Assembly (NCBI RefSeq): GCF_003255815.1
Contig: NC_037689.1
Span: 54,315,595 to 54,379,594 of the forward strand
Direction: 5' to 3'
From: Theropithecus gelada
Lineage: Eukaryota; Chordata; Mammalia; Primates; Cercopithecidae
Length of the DNA stretch: 64,000 nt
How positions within the stretch are numbered: the stretch's first letter is position 1; each line of letters opens with the position of its first letter. A model generated the notes under the pieces. The model worked only from the letters and a program-made list of their open reading frames with translations. It had not been told where the DNA came from and ran no database searches. Made by a program: the position numbers and the translations under genes. This document shows, one piece after another, positions 50,564 through 61,045 of the stretch.

Positions 50564-50875
50564 GGCCGGGTGTGGTGGCTCACACCTGTAACTCCAGCAC
50601 TTGGGGAGGCCAAGGAAAGAGCATTGTTTGAGACTAGTAATTCAAAAGCAGCCTGGGAAACATAGCAAGACTCTGTTGCTACCAAAAAATAACAAAAACT
50701 AGCCAGGCATCGTGGCACACGCCTGTAGTTCCAGCTACTTGTGGGGGCTGAGATGAGATAATTGCTTGAGCCCAGGAGGTTGAGGCTGCAGTGAGCCGAG
50801 TTCACAACACTGCACTCTAGTTTGGGTGACAGAGGCACAGCGGGAGACCCTGTCCCAAAAAATAAAATAAATAAA
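50564..50875 (+). mobile_element. Alu (AluJ-like), sense strand
   Basis: A full but diverged Alu starts 'ggccgggtgtggtggctcac'. The tail is (AAAT)n. It is antisense to DMD and lies 450 bases downstream of exon 25. Confidence 0.9.
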
Positions 50876-51327
50876 TAATAAATGTATTGAAGAGGCCAAA
50901 CTTGGAAATGTTAATCAAAAGTAAAAATTATTTACCCTATTTCTACACACACATATATTACCCATTCATTTTATTTTGTACCAAATATCCCTGTGAAATG
51001 TATTTTTCTTAATCTATTATTATACATTTATGTTCTGAAGAAAACGTGGATTGAAAATAATGACTACGAATAGGATTTCATTTTTCAGTATGACAGCTGT
51101 GTTCAAGAAAGTCATTTTAGGACCACAATAAGATGAATGTGTACTATTTAAAATACATACTATGAAAATATTTATATATGCTAGAAAAAAGATTAATTTG
51201 TCAGAATTAATTGTGCTTTAAAGCAACAGCGTAGGAACAAAGCCTTAAACAAAAGTAACGGTGAAGGGAGACATTAGGAAATCTTAACTACATTGAGGCT
51301 AGCCACAGTGAAAGACATTGTCCATAC

Positions 51328-51483
51328 CTGTTGGCACATGTGATCCCACTGAGTGTTAAGTTCTTTCAGTTCTATCTCAAGTCTCAAAGCAAACTCTGGC
51401 TCTGCTTCATTCTTTATCTTCTGCCCACCTTCATTGACACTGTTTAGACTGGGCTGAATTGTCTGAATATCATTGACTAAAAG
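51328..51483 (-). CDS. DMD: DMD exon 25 (156 bp), spectrin repeat R7 helices B-C
   Basis: This exon encodes 52 residues, about 1093-1144, in phase 0 at both ends. It begins LLVNDIQTIQPSLN and ends LNTQWDHMCQQ, with the helix-C tryptophan of R7. The acceptor is ...cttag at 51484-51488 and the donor is CAG|gtatgg at 51326-51327. Compared with the remembered human protein there are three substitutions: S to N at residue 4, S to L in EFALRLE, and T to I in LEIELKE. Two look like C-to-T changes on the coding strand. The exon stays open, so these are polymorphism or lineage change rather than decay. Intron 24 downstream of exon 24 is only 975 bp. Confidence 0.96.
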
Positions 51484-52458
51484 CTAAGAAAATGAGTCAA
51501 TTTAAGCCAGCTGAAAAAATTACTGCCACATATTAAATATGCAACATAGCTAGAAAATGTAAAATTAGGACTGATGGCATCGCATATGGATTTTTGTCTT
51601 TTAAAATCTGAGATACAAATATATTGATATAGACAACTGCATAACAGTCTTGCAAAAATGTTCAATGGTTATTATGGCATGAATCCAGTGGGGAATTATT
51701 TGTATTTTACTTATATCAGAAACAAAAGGAAATAAATCTAATATTTCTGGTTAGAAAAATGTGTGAAAATGGGCTTCATACTTTACTATCTTGGTTAGTA
51801 TTTTCATTTTCAAACGCAGGATATTGCAGATAATTGTTTACAGTGTAATGGGTGTGAAGGTGGATTTGCTTTTTTAGCTTGTATTGTAAAAAAAATTATT
51901 TAAAGAGCAAGATTATTTTCTTCCTGCTGCATGACAATGGTATACTGAATATTATTTCAAAACTACATATTGTGTTATAGTACAGTGCATTATACATGAA
52001 GAGAACAACACAGTATGAATAATAATTTGTTATAAGAAATAACAAGTAGCTCAAAGGATTCTTTACCTTTAAATTATACTGCATTTTATAGCAAAATAAT
52101 GTTATCAAGTGACGTTGAGTACAAGGCAATGCTTTGTCAATTCCTCACTTACTCAACCCAGGGTTTCTCAACATTGGCACTAGTGACATTTTAGATTGTG
52201 CAGTTCCTTGTTGTGGAGGGCTGTTCTATGGACTGAAAGATACTTAGCAGCATCTCTGTCCTCTACCTACTAGACACCAGTAGCATCTAACCACCACCCC
52301 CAACCCAGTTATGACAATCAAAAATGTCTACAAGCATTAAAAAAAAAAATCTCCTGGGGAGGGGAGGGCAAAATCCACCCCAGCTGTAAAACACTGATCT
52401 AACCAAGTAATATTCATACAAAATTATTCATATTAAAGACATCATATAAAAATCATAC
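51484..52458 (-). other. DMD: DMD intron 24 (975 bp)
   Basis: This short complete intron contains one hAT-like element near its 5' end in gene sense. The remaining 51490-52155 is AT-rich with no family recognised. Confidence 0.9.
52159..52396 (+). mobile_element. hAT-like non-autonomous DNA transposon
   Basis: It starts CAGGGTTTCTCAAC and ends TGTAAAACACTG, short imperfect inverted termini. The inside reads 'ggcactagtgacattttaga', 'cttgttgtggagggctgttc', 'tagcagcatctctgtcctctacc', a well-known mammalian hAT-type repeat whose name I cannot fix. Confidence 0.7.
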
Positions 52459-52572
52459 TCTGCACTGTTTCAGCTGCTTTTTTAGAATCTCTGAATCCCC
52501 AAGGGCAGGCCATTCCTCCTTCAGAAAAACATCAACTTCAGCCATCCATTTCTTCAGGGTTTGTATGTGATT
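52459..52572 (-). CDS. DMD: DMD exon 24 (114 bp), start of spectrin repeat R7
   Basis: This exon encodes 38 residues, about 1055-1092, in phase 0 at both ends. It reads NHIQTLKKWMAEVDVFLKEE at the start and ends KKQLKQCR. KKWMAEVDVF is helix A of R7. The acceptor is tcgtttcag at 52573-52581. The donor is AGA|gtatga, with A rather than G at -1. No difference from remembered human protein was seen. A short hAT-like DNA transposon ends about 60 bases downstream in intron 24 (52159-52396). Confidence 0.97.
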
Positions 52573-53432
52573 CTGAAACGAGACCCATTATAAGGCATTA
52601 CTGGTGTGCTGATTACTTCTAATACAATTCATCATTGTGTTATGTCTAAACACAAGCCCAAAAACGATTCCCATGTTTAAAGGATGTCTCTAAGTAGCTC
52701 TTGAGGAAAAGAATATTTTTACTAAGACTGCGTTTTTATGGTCTACTGTATGAGCACTGGTGTGTGAAGTCTGCTATTGTTAAAAATAAAAAATTACTAC
52801 CAAATGTGGTTTTATGACGTTACTCTCAAGAACATTAAATCATATCCCCCTCTAGAGAAATTTTAAGTTACAAAACAACTCATGAGAATACTAACAATAT
52901 GCCCTTACAGTACATAAAACAAACTATGAACAATAAACTCAATGTAATGGTGTCTTTATAGCCTCCCTAAACTCGAACTTCACAAATTGTTTTCTACAGA
53001 TGACAGTTTAAATAGTCCCTCCAGTTGTGAACTTTCGGACTAAGATTTTGTCATCTTAGAAGAGAGAGCTTTTGTTTTTATTTGTCTGACCAGTATGAAG
53101 TAATGATCAGGTAAAAATCATCATCTTTTATCATTTATAAATAGCCAATATCTCTCATCCATGATTCTTTGCCATATTACCTTTTTTTCTGCTGTTTCGC
53201 TACTTTTAAAAAGTATGATTAAACTCTACTGTCTACATGAGTTTTCTTCCAATTTACTTAAATGTATATTGAAAATACATGCTCCACAGAAAGTTTCCCC
53301 TTTAATATGATGATTAACAGTAATTTTTAAAGTACTTATCTAAGTCAGAGAACTTCAACATGATCACCTTGCTGTTATCTTTCAAGTCTACATTTGCTCT
53401 TTTTCCACATCTTCACTGTCCTTGTTCAGGTC

Positions 53433-53731
53433 CTTTTTTTTTTTTTTTTTGAGACTGAGTCTTGCTCCATCACCCAGGCTGGAGTGAAGTGGCACAATCT
53501 TGGCTCACTGTAGCCTCCACCTCCCAGATTCAAGTGATTACTCCTGCCTCAGCCTCCCAAGTAGCTGGGACTACAGGTGTGCACCACCACGCCCAGCTAA
53601 TTTTTGTACTTTTAGTAGAGACGAGGTTTCACCATGTTGGCCAGGATGGTCTTGATCTCTGGACCTCGTGATCTACCCACCTCGGCCTCTCACAGTGCTG
53701 GGATTACAGGCGTGAGCCACTGTGCCTGGTC
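53433..53731 (-). mobile_element. Alu (AluS-like), antisense
   Basis: It runs from poly(T) through 'gagactgagtcttgctccatc' to 'gagccactgtgcctgg'. TGTTCAGGTC repeats at 53423-53432 and about 53732-53741. It is in DMD sense orientation. Confidence 0.93.
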
Positions 53732-53799
53732 TGTTCAGGTCTTATTACTGACGCCATTAATGCACTGGCTCATTTTGATATCTGCCTCGGTCTTACCTC

Positions 53800-54190
53800 A
53801 TTCTAATTATTGATCTACAGTGAAGCCAGGAATCTTCTCTTCTCCTCCTTCCTCTTGCCATGGGAGTGTTTTGAAAACACAAGTGGAATCATATTATTTC
53901 CCTCTTTAACCAATAGCAGTTTTTTCTTATTGTTATTGTTATCACTCTCATTACCATTAGATTAAAACTCAGATTGTAAAACGTGGCATCCAAGGCCATT
54001 CACTGTCTACTCCCAAACCAGTTTTCCAACCATAATATTTTATTAATCCCCATATATATTGTCTCCCCAATGTTGAACTTATTCCAGTTAACTGAAAACG
54101 CTGCGATGCTTTCTCAAGAACTCTTCCTTTCTCGGTATTATCTAACTAAATTCTACCTATTCAATCTATAGCAGAGATAATCTATGTTCC
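53800..54190 (+). mobile_element. L2-like remnant
   Basis: 'ttaaaactcagattgtaaaacg', 'ccaaggccattcactgtctac' and later phrases resemble L2 ORF2 3' sequence. It is diverged. Confidence 0.5.
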
Positions 54191-54269
54191 AATAATATTT
54201 CATAATCTTTTTTTCTAGTTTATGTTAGATATCCTTCCTGCCTACTGTGACAACCTTTCCCATATTGCT

Positions 54270-54825
54270 TTATTTACCATGGAAGGCTGAATAATGTTAC
54301 CCCCAAGATGTCTACACCCTAATCTCTGAAACCTGTGAGTACATTACCCAACATGACGGAAAGGACTTTGCAGATGTGATTACTTTAAGGATTTTGAGAT
54401 GGGGAGATTATACTGGATCATCCACCTGGGCATAATGGAATCACAAAGGTCCTAATTAAAAGGAAGTCAACACAAGGAACAGGACAGGGAGAGGAAGAGG
54501 AGGAGGAGAGGTAGAATGAGAGGGAGATGGAGATAGAGAGGGAGAGAGAAACTGACACTGGACGATGTTACACTGCTGACATTGAAGATGGAGGATGGGG
54601 ACATGAGCCAAGGAATGCTTCTAGAAGCTAAAAATGCCAAAAAACAGACTCTCTCAAAGCCTCCAAAACACACACAGTCCTGCTGACACCTTAATTTTAG
54701 CCCACTGAGACTAATTCTGAGCTTCTGACTTCCAGAACTGTAATAAATTTGTGTTGTTTGAAGCTATTAAATTTCTGGCAGTTTGTTAGGATGCCATAGG
54801 AAATGAATATATCTACATTCCTCCT
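54270..54825 (+). mobile_element. old interspersed repeat, family not named
   Basis: It begins 'ggctgaataatgttacccccaagatgtctacaccc' and ends 'taataaatttgtgttgtttgaagc' ... 'gtttgttaggatgccataggaaa', a common ancient mammalian repeat layout. An inner purine stretch (54486-54550) is GGA-rich. The 3' third is duplicated at 55517-55727. Confidence 0.6.
54622..54824 (+). repeat. direct repeat, copy A of a local duplication
   Basis: The segment from 'tagaagctaaaaatgcc' to 'atctacattcctcc' reappears about 0.9 kb to the right (copy B). The shared part continues past the repeat end into the flank. Confidence 0.88.
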
Positions 54826-55329
54826 TCGCTAGAATGTGGACTCACTGATGACAAGAGGCATGTAATTGTGTCCTCTTAGGCCACTGGTCGTGGTAAATAA
54901 TAGATATTTTCATGCAGTATTTACATAGGTATGCATGTACACATATGTTTATAAGTAAAGACATGCTATGCATTTAAGAATGTTTTAGGTTTGCTTAGTG
55001 CTTCGGTTTGTAAAAGGTAAGCACAAAAACTAAGTAGCTAGGCTGGGATTTAAATCCAGGAGCATCTTGTTGCAATGTTTTTCCATCATACCATAATGTT
55101 TTTGACATTTCCTTCCCAGTATTAACATTTTTCACAATAATTGACCACTCAAGGGACACATTACTTACCTCACTGAATAATTCAGGCTTTTAGATCTTAA
55201 TGCAATTGTTGGTTTACTGTTTTTCTTTAGTTTGAGTGGTTATTACTATGATGGCACTATTCAAACAAATTAAGTCAAGAGGATTTGGTTTCAGGAAGAA
55301 GGTGATGGGGTAAAATTTAAGCATATAAT

Positions 55330-55516
55330 TACAAATTCAGTATGGTGATAAAATAATTTATTACTATATCTTACATATGTAACATTAATATACATAACAT
55401 GTTACATATGTGATATATTATTAGATATGTATATATGTACATGATATATAATTCAATTATATGCACATATATACACATATGTACACATTATATGTGTGTG
55501 TGTATATACATACATA
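55330..55516. repeat. AT/TG-rich low-complexity tract
   Basis: This is a mosaic of ACATATG, TATATG and GTGTGT with many short self-complementary stretches. It ends directly at copy B of the duplication. Confidence 0.8.
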
Positions 55517-55727
55517 TGGAAGCTAAAAATGCCAATAAAACACATTCTCTTTTAAAGCCTCCAAAACAGACACAGTTCTGCTAACACCTTAATTTTAGCC
55601 CACAGAGACTAATTCTGAACTTCTGACCTCCAGAACTATAATATAATAAATTATGTTGTTTGAAGCCATTAAATTTGTGGTAATTTCTTAGGAGTGTCAC
55701 AGGACATTAATACACCTACATTTCTCC
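55517..55727 (+). repeat. direct repeat, copy B of a local duplication
   Basis: It matches copy A from 'tggaagctaaaaatgcc' through 'cacctacatttctcc' with roughly one change per ten bases and a few small indels. Confidence 0.88.
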
Positions 55728-56309
55728 TACACATATACATATATGGAGTTATACATAATGGGATTAATATATAATACAATTTTATGATTATATCACTGTA
55801 TTTTATATATATAATAGCACATGTAGACAGCATAGTTTACTCATACTTTTTATAATAGCAAAACAGCAGAAACAAAAGGTAATATAGGAAATAATAATAC
55901 ACATACTATACATTATACATATACTGATTACATTATACATCTGTATAATGTATATATACATAACTGTTTCCTAGTCATAAGATAAATGATTACCTGTATC
56001 TTAAAAGACAACCAGACTAAATGAATGATTGGTTTTGAAAATCATTAAACTAAAAACATGTTTAATTCCTATTGGTAATGGTGAAAATAGCAAATTAATT
56101 CTACAAAAAACTGAGAAAACTCTTATTCTTTTCTTAGAAGGAATAAGCAAATCACCATCCTTTGTAAAAGACTCATGTCTTTTCATCTTATCACTAACTT
56201 TGAAAGATGCTGGAGGTCAAATGTTTGCGTACCTTTACAGTTTACAGTGTATTGTTAGGAAAATAACAAGTACATAAAAATGAGTGTAGAAAGTAAAATC
56301 TTGAATTAC

Positions 56310-56522
56310 CTGAATTTTTCGGAGTTTATTCATTTGCTCCTCTAGCTTTTGACAATGCTCGACTAGCTGGGAGGAGAGCTTCTTCCAGCGTGTCTCAATT
56401 TCTTCAAATTCTAATTGATATTTTCGGCTGATTTCAGAGGGGGCTTTCTTTGACATCTCTTTCACAGTGGTGCTGAGATAGTTTAGGCCACTTTGTTGCT
56501 CTTGCAGAGAACTTTGTAAAAC
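56310..56522 (-). CDS. DMD: DMD exon 23 (213 bp), spectrin repeat R6 helices B-C
   Basis: This exon encodes 71 residues, about 984-1054, in phase 0 at both ends. It begins VLQSSLQEQQSGLNYL and ends EEQMNKLRKIQ. The tryptophan in TRWKKL is the helix-C core of R6. The acceptor is ttttgag at 56523-56529, a weak pyrimidine tract with a G before AG. The donor is CAG|gtaatt at 56308-56309. This is the exon hit by the mouse mdx nonsense mutation; the corresponding glutamine codon (complement of 56496-56498) is an intact CAA. Against remembered human protein it differs at SGLNY (human Y), YQLEF (human S) and IETRW (human G, a two-base codon change). Confidence 0.97.
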
Positions 56523-57384
56523 CTCAAAAACAATTTTTTAAATACATTTATACTAATTGATGAATAATTGATGAGTTTTCGTTAAATTAACTATACTTAA
56601 AATGAAATCTATGATTCAAACATGTAAACAAAGTAGATGATCTTATATCAGTTATAAACATCTAGTGGTAATTTAAATTTTACATATTATCCTAAGAGTA
56701 ACCTGCATATTACTTAGTGATATTTTATTTAACACTCCCTATGCATTTTTCTAAACAATGTCAAATATATCTCAAAACTATATCTTACAGAGCCAAAGAG
56801 TTTTGGTGCATCTAATTATACTGAATTAAGTATATATATATAACTAACAGCAGTTGTGATACAGTTAATGGAGTTGAAGTTAATCATACTGAGCTTTCAG
56901 GAAAGTAAACTCTACGTAAAACTATAGCTAATAATATTGATATATGCAATAGAAAAACTTACTGAATATGTACTTAATGTTTCATATTTTCAAAAAATGT
57001 TATTCTGTTATGTAGTATTATGGTGGGATTCAAGGATAATTTTGTGGAGAATTTATAAAATTTATTTATACTTATTCTGTATGACACATGAAATTTCTTA
57101 CATTGGATGACAACTTTAGGCTTCCCCTGTTCAATATTTACTTAAATGTAACTTTCTCTTTATAAAATAATAAAGGTTCATTAAAAAAATGAAAAAAAAG
57201 AACATTTTATATAAATTATCAATTTGTTCTATGTATAGCTAAATATTAAATATATGATCATATATGCACACATACCCAGTTATTCTTTCTCACATAATTT
57301 GACCTATATCAACCAAAATTTGTCAAACATCTAACTTTTATAGTTTCATAGTATCCTATGCCTATTTGGTGGTACTTAACTTGT

Positions 57385-57694
57385 GTTTTGTTTTTGTTTT
57401 TGTTTTTGTTTTGAGACGGAGTCTTGCTCTGTCGCCCAGGCTGGAGTGCAGTGGCCGCATCTCAGCTCACTGCAAGCTCTGCCTCCTGGGTTCACGCCAT
57501 TCTCCTGCCTCAGCCTCCCGAGTAGCTGGGACTACAGGCGCCCACCACCTCGCCCGGCTAATTTTTTGTATTTTTTAGTAGAGATGGGGTTTCACCGTGT
57601 TAGCCAGGATGGTCTCGATCTCCTGACCTCGTGATCCACCCGTCTCGGCCTCCCAAAGTGCTGGGATTACAGGCTTGAGCCACCGCGCCCGGCC
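57385..57694 (-). mobile_element. AluY, antisense, with (TTTTTG)n tail
   Basis: It runs from (TTTTTG)n through 'gagacggagtcttgctctgtcgcc' to 'gcttgagccaccgcgcccggcc', with the monkey-type 'gcttgagcc'. AACTTGT repeats at 57378-57384 and 57695-57701. It is in DMD sense orientation, about 860 bases upstream of exon 23. Confidence 0.93.
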
Positions 57695-57945
57695 AACTTG
57701 TTTATTTTTACTTTACTTTTATTTCACTGTTTTAAATTGTTCCCCTATGACTGATTATTTAGACAATACCTAGCATGTAACTACACTTTGAGCTAGGTTA
57801 TTTTATTGGGAGCATTTGCCCTTGTCAATTTTTTGTTTTTTCAAAAACAAAAATTGTTATGGCTTCTCTAGTTTAACAATTTCCATTATTAGTTCTACAA
57901 ATTGATTTCTAGTTTTCCACTCATGTAAATTATGTTTATCTCTAA

Positions 57946-57978
57946 CTACCTACCTATCTATCTATCCATCCATCCATC
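57946..57978. repeat. (CTAT)n/(CCAT)n tetranucleotide repeat
   Basis: CTAC, CTAT and CCAT units follow each other about eight times. It is likely polymorphic. Confidence 0.85.
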
Positions 57979-58354
57979 AATGTCCTATCTATCTCCAGTT
58001 CCATTTACATCTTTGAGTGTATTCTGATTATTTCTGTAAGATATAGACTTCCTGGAAATTATATTAACATTGTTGTATGTTATTAGGGTGCACTGAAGTG
58101 TTAACCTCAGTAAAATTCATATTGAGTTTACATTTCCAGCAGTAAGAGAGAATTTTTAGTTCACCACTTCCAAATCCATACTTATATCTTTTGTGTGTGT
58201 GTACACAATTTAGTATGTAAAAAAGTTACCTCATTTTGTAACTTTTTTTTTACTTCTTCCTTTACAATTTAAGTTACAATTATTCATAGATTTATTATTC
58301 ATATATGTCTCTTTTTGGAGGGTACCTTACTCAAGACTTTCTTCCTTACTCACA

Positions 58355-58372
58355 GAAAAAAAAAAAAAAAAA
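58355..58372. repeat. poly(A) tract
   Basis: About 18 A without an attached element. Confidence 0.8.
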
Positions 58373-59121
58373 GAAAGTTTCCTTGGTATCATATTTCTTT
58401 AAAATTGTCTCTGGTGTTTTTACAATGACTGTGATTGCTTCCATTGATTTTTAAGCTTCTCTACCTCAATTTTTACATTATTATTTTAAACATTTTCCAA
58501 AGTTTACACTTCCCCACATTTTTGAACATTCTATTGTATGTGGTTTTTATTTTGGTGTAACTTTGGGGGAAATGTTCATACCTTATTTTTTTGTTAATTA
58601 ATACATTTCCCAATAATATTTATGAACGATTATTTTCTTTCCTATTTTTTTTCAGTGGAAATAGTGTCTTCTGCTCATCTAATTGCCTTTTCTTGTGTGT
58701 TTTCTTCACTTTCCTTATTGTTGCACGTTTTTATTCTTATTTTTTAAAGTTTACTAGTTCTATTAGGCCACACATTTTTCCAAATAGACTTTGGAATCAT
58801 TATGCCAAGCATTAAAAACTGCAACAAAAGGAAACAAAAAAGGCTAAACAACTACCATTTGGTATCACAGAATATCTAAATAGGACAATATATAATGAAA
58901 GCTGCTTAAATATATTTTCCTTTGAATACATTACTTCAAAAAAATATTTAATTCTCAGGAAAAGATTCTATACGATAAAGTTAAAATTTGAATTTTTAAA
59001 ACATTTTTCTTAAAGGGCACATATTATCTCAGCTTCTAAATATAACTCATATGTTTTCATGTCTTAAGAAATAAAAAGTTATTGAATATATTATGCAGTA
59101 TTTTAAAATTAGTAGGAAAAG

Positions 59122-59427
59122 GGCTGGACACAGTGGCTCATGCCTGTAATCCCAGCACTTTGGGAGGCTGAGGCAGACATATCATCCGAGGTCAGGAGTT
59201 TGAGACCAGCCTGGCCAACATAGTGAAACCCCATCTCCACTTAAAAAATACAAAAGTTAGCTGGGCGGGGTGGCGCGTGCCTGTAATTCCAGCTACTCAG
59301 GAGGCTAAGGCAGGGGAATCGCTTGAACCCGGGAGGCGTAGGTTGCAGTGAGCCAAGATAGCACTACTGCACTCCAGCCTAGGCAACAAGAGTGAAACTC
59401 TGTCTAAAAAGAAAATAAAACAAATAA
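59122..59427 (+). mobile_element. Alu (AluS-like), sense strand
   Basis: It runs from 'ggctggacacagtggctcat' to an A-rich tail. AGTAGGAAAAG repeats at 59111-59121 and 59428-59438. It is antisense to DMD. Confidence 0.95.
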
Positions 59428-59598
59428 AGTAGGAAAAGTATTCTAACATCTCTTACAAATTATTTCTTTCATTTCCCATATTAGTATATCTTTCCTGATA
59501 CAAGGATGTTAAAAAATGTAGCTATTAGAATTCAAATATCTCATTACATTATTACATAAAATTAATGTTTAAGTTTAAACTAATTTTATAAATATAGG

Positions 59599-59932
59599 CA
59601 GACCTCCATATTTGTGGATTCTGAATCAGTGGATTCAATCAACTACTAATAGATAATATTCGAAAAAAATAATTACAACCGTACTCAACATGTAAGACTT
59701 TTTCATTGTCACTACTTCCTAAATAATACAGTATAACATCTATTTTCATAGTATTTACATTGTATTAGATATTAGAAGTAATCCAGAGATGAGTTAAAGT
59801 ATATGGGACGATGTGCGTAAGTTATATGCAAATATTACACCATTCATATCAAGGACTTGAGCATCTGTGGATTCTGATATTCATAGGAGTTCCTGGAACC
59901 AATTCCCCATGGATACAAAGGGATGACTGTAC
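59599..59932 (+). mobile_element. Tigger-family DNA transposon (internally deleted)
   Basis: 'cagacctccatatttgtggattctg', 'aatacagtataacatctattttcatag', 'gggacgatgtgcgtaagttatatgc' and the end 'catggatacaaagggatgactgta' match a non-autonomous Tigger (Tigger3-like) from end to end. The TA target is plausible on both sides. Confidence 0.85.
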
Positions 59933-60304
59933 ACTGATTTTACCCGTATGTTTGAGAATGTGACAGGAGTTACAAATAAAGAAGCAAAAGTGGGGAATAA
60001 AACAATGGTGTTTCTAATAATCAAAATCAATACGTCTGAAAATGCATGCTAAATTAAAAATATACTTCATAAATAGATCACACAATTGTTTTCAAAAACT
60101 GCATATATATATATGCCTGTATACATATATCCATAGATAGAGTGTATACATAAATAATACTTTAAACTCTCATTTTCATTTGCTCAATGGGCAAACTACC
60201 ATACTTGCCAGAATTAATTAAATTCTATTATTATTTAAAGGTTCTATCAATGTGAATGCTTGATAAGCATGCTTTATTGCTTTGACATTCAAATATTCAC
60301 AGAC

Positions 60305-60450
60305 CTGCAATTCCCCGAGTCTCTGCTCCATGATTTCATAGTCGGTGACACTAAGTTGAGGTATGGAGAGTTTGGTTTCTGACTGCTGGACCCATGTCCT
60401 GATGGCACTCATCGTCTCCTGATAGCGCATGGGTGGCAAAGTGTCAAAAA
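60305..60450 (-). CDS. DMD: DMD exon 22 (146 bp), linker and start of spectrin repeat R6
   Basis: The first two bases complete codon 935 from exon 21; the remaining 48 codons run to about residue 983 and end in phase 0. The peptide is FDTLPPMRYQETMSA, then IRTWVQQSETKLS (helix A of R6 with its tryptophan), then EIMEQRLGELQ. The acceptor is cttttgataaag with a good upstream pyrimidine run, at 60451-60452. The donor is CAG|gtctgt at 60303-60304, weak at +3 and +4. Because the 5' end is in phase 1, exon 22 alone cannot be skipped without a frameshift, unlike exons 23-29. Exon 21 lies beyond the window. Confidence 0.96.
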
Positions 60451-60614
60451 CTTTATCAAAAGGGAAAAAATAATGAGAATCACTTAACTGTTTCACACTT
60501 TGCCATGTTTTCCTACATTGTCAGCAAACTCAATTATATCACTAGTTTCACATATTAACAAAATTAGAACATCTGAAAAATGTATTTGAATATTATTATG
60601 ATTATGAAGATATA

Positions 60615-60800
60615 TTCCTGCTACATGTGTAGTATGCCAGTGTCCTTATATATGTTACATTAAATTCACAAAACCACCTGGAAAATCTATATTGTTCAAT
60701 TCATTTTATAAGGTCAGGAAACAGAAAAACAGAGAAGCTGAGTCATTTGCCCAAGGTGATACAGATGGTATTTGGAGAAACCGAGCAGAGTCCAATTGTA
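60615..60800 (+). mobile_element. MIR remnant
   Basis: 'ttataaggtcaggaaacagaaaaacagag' and 'catttgcccaaggtgatacagatgg' follow the MIR order. It lies 160 bases upstream of exon 22. Confidence 0.75.
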
Positions 60801-60929
60801 TCTGATATTGAAAGGCTACTGTCTTTCAGTGTTATCATTTGCCTTTGGAAAAAAATAGTATCATTATCCAAAGCCCTTGATTTTTAAATTACATCATGTC
60901 ATGTCTAATTTTACTGAAACAAAACCCAT

Positions 60930-61045
60930 TTATGTATGCTTTATATGTATCAAGAACTCTAATAATAATCCCATATATATATTATCATTCTTAACTCTTA
61001 TAATAAACCTCTGAGGTACATACATTGTTAATCCCAATTGCAATT
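60930..61045 (+). mobile_element. possible MIR fragment
   Basis: 'aactcttataataaacctctgaggtacat' resembles the MIR middle. It is short and diverged. Confidence 0.45.

Larger units (their letters stand above)
38317..51327 (-). other. DMD: DMD intron 25 (13,011 bp)
   Basis: This is the largest complete intron here, much of its length due to the 5.6-kb plus-strand L1 at 41947-47570. It also holds a twin-primed L1, older L1, L2, Tigger/MER2 and two Alus. I see nothing recognisable in 38320-39870, 39945-40700, 41245-41940, 48830-49990 and 50885-51320. Confidence 0.88.
52573..56309 (-). other. DMD: DMD intron 23 (3737 bp)
   Basis: This intron is complete. It holds an AluS-like element, an L2-like stretch, an old repeat with a locally duplicated 3' end, and an AT/TG-rich tract. 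52580-53420 and 55730-56305 show nothing recognisable beyond AT-rich sequence. Confidence 0.9.
56523..60304 (-). other. DMD: DMD intron 22 (3782 bp)
   Basis: This intron is complete. It holds two Alus in opposite orientation (57385-57694 minus, 59122-59427 plus) and a Tigger-like element (59599-59932). 56530-57370, 57700-59100 and 59940-60300 hold only AT-rich sequence and short simple repeats. Confidence 0.9.
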
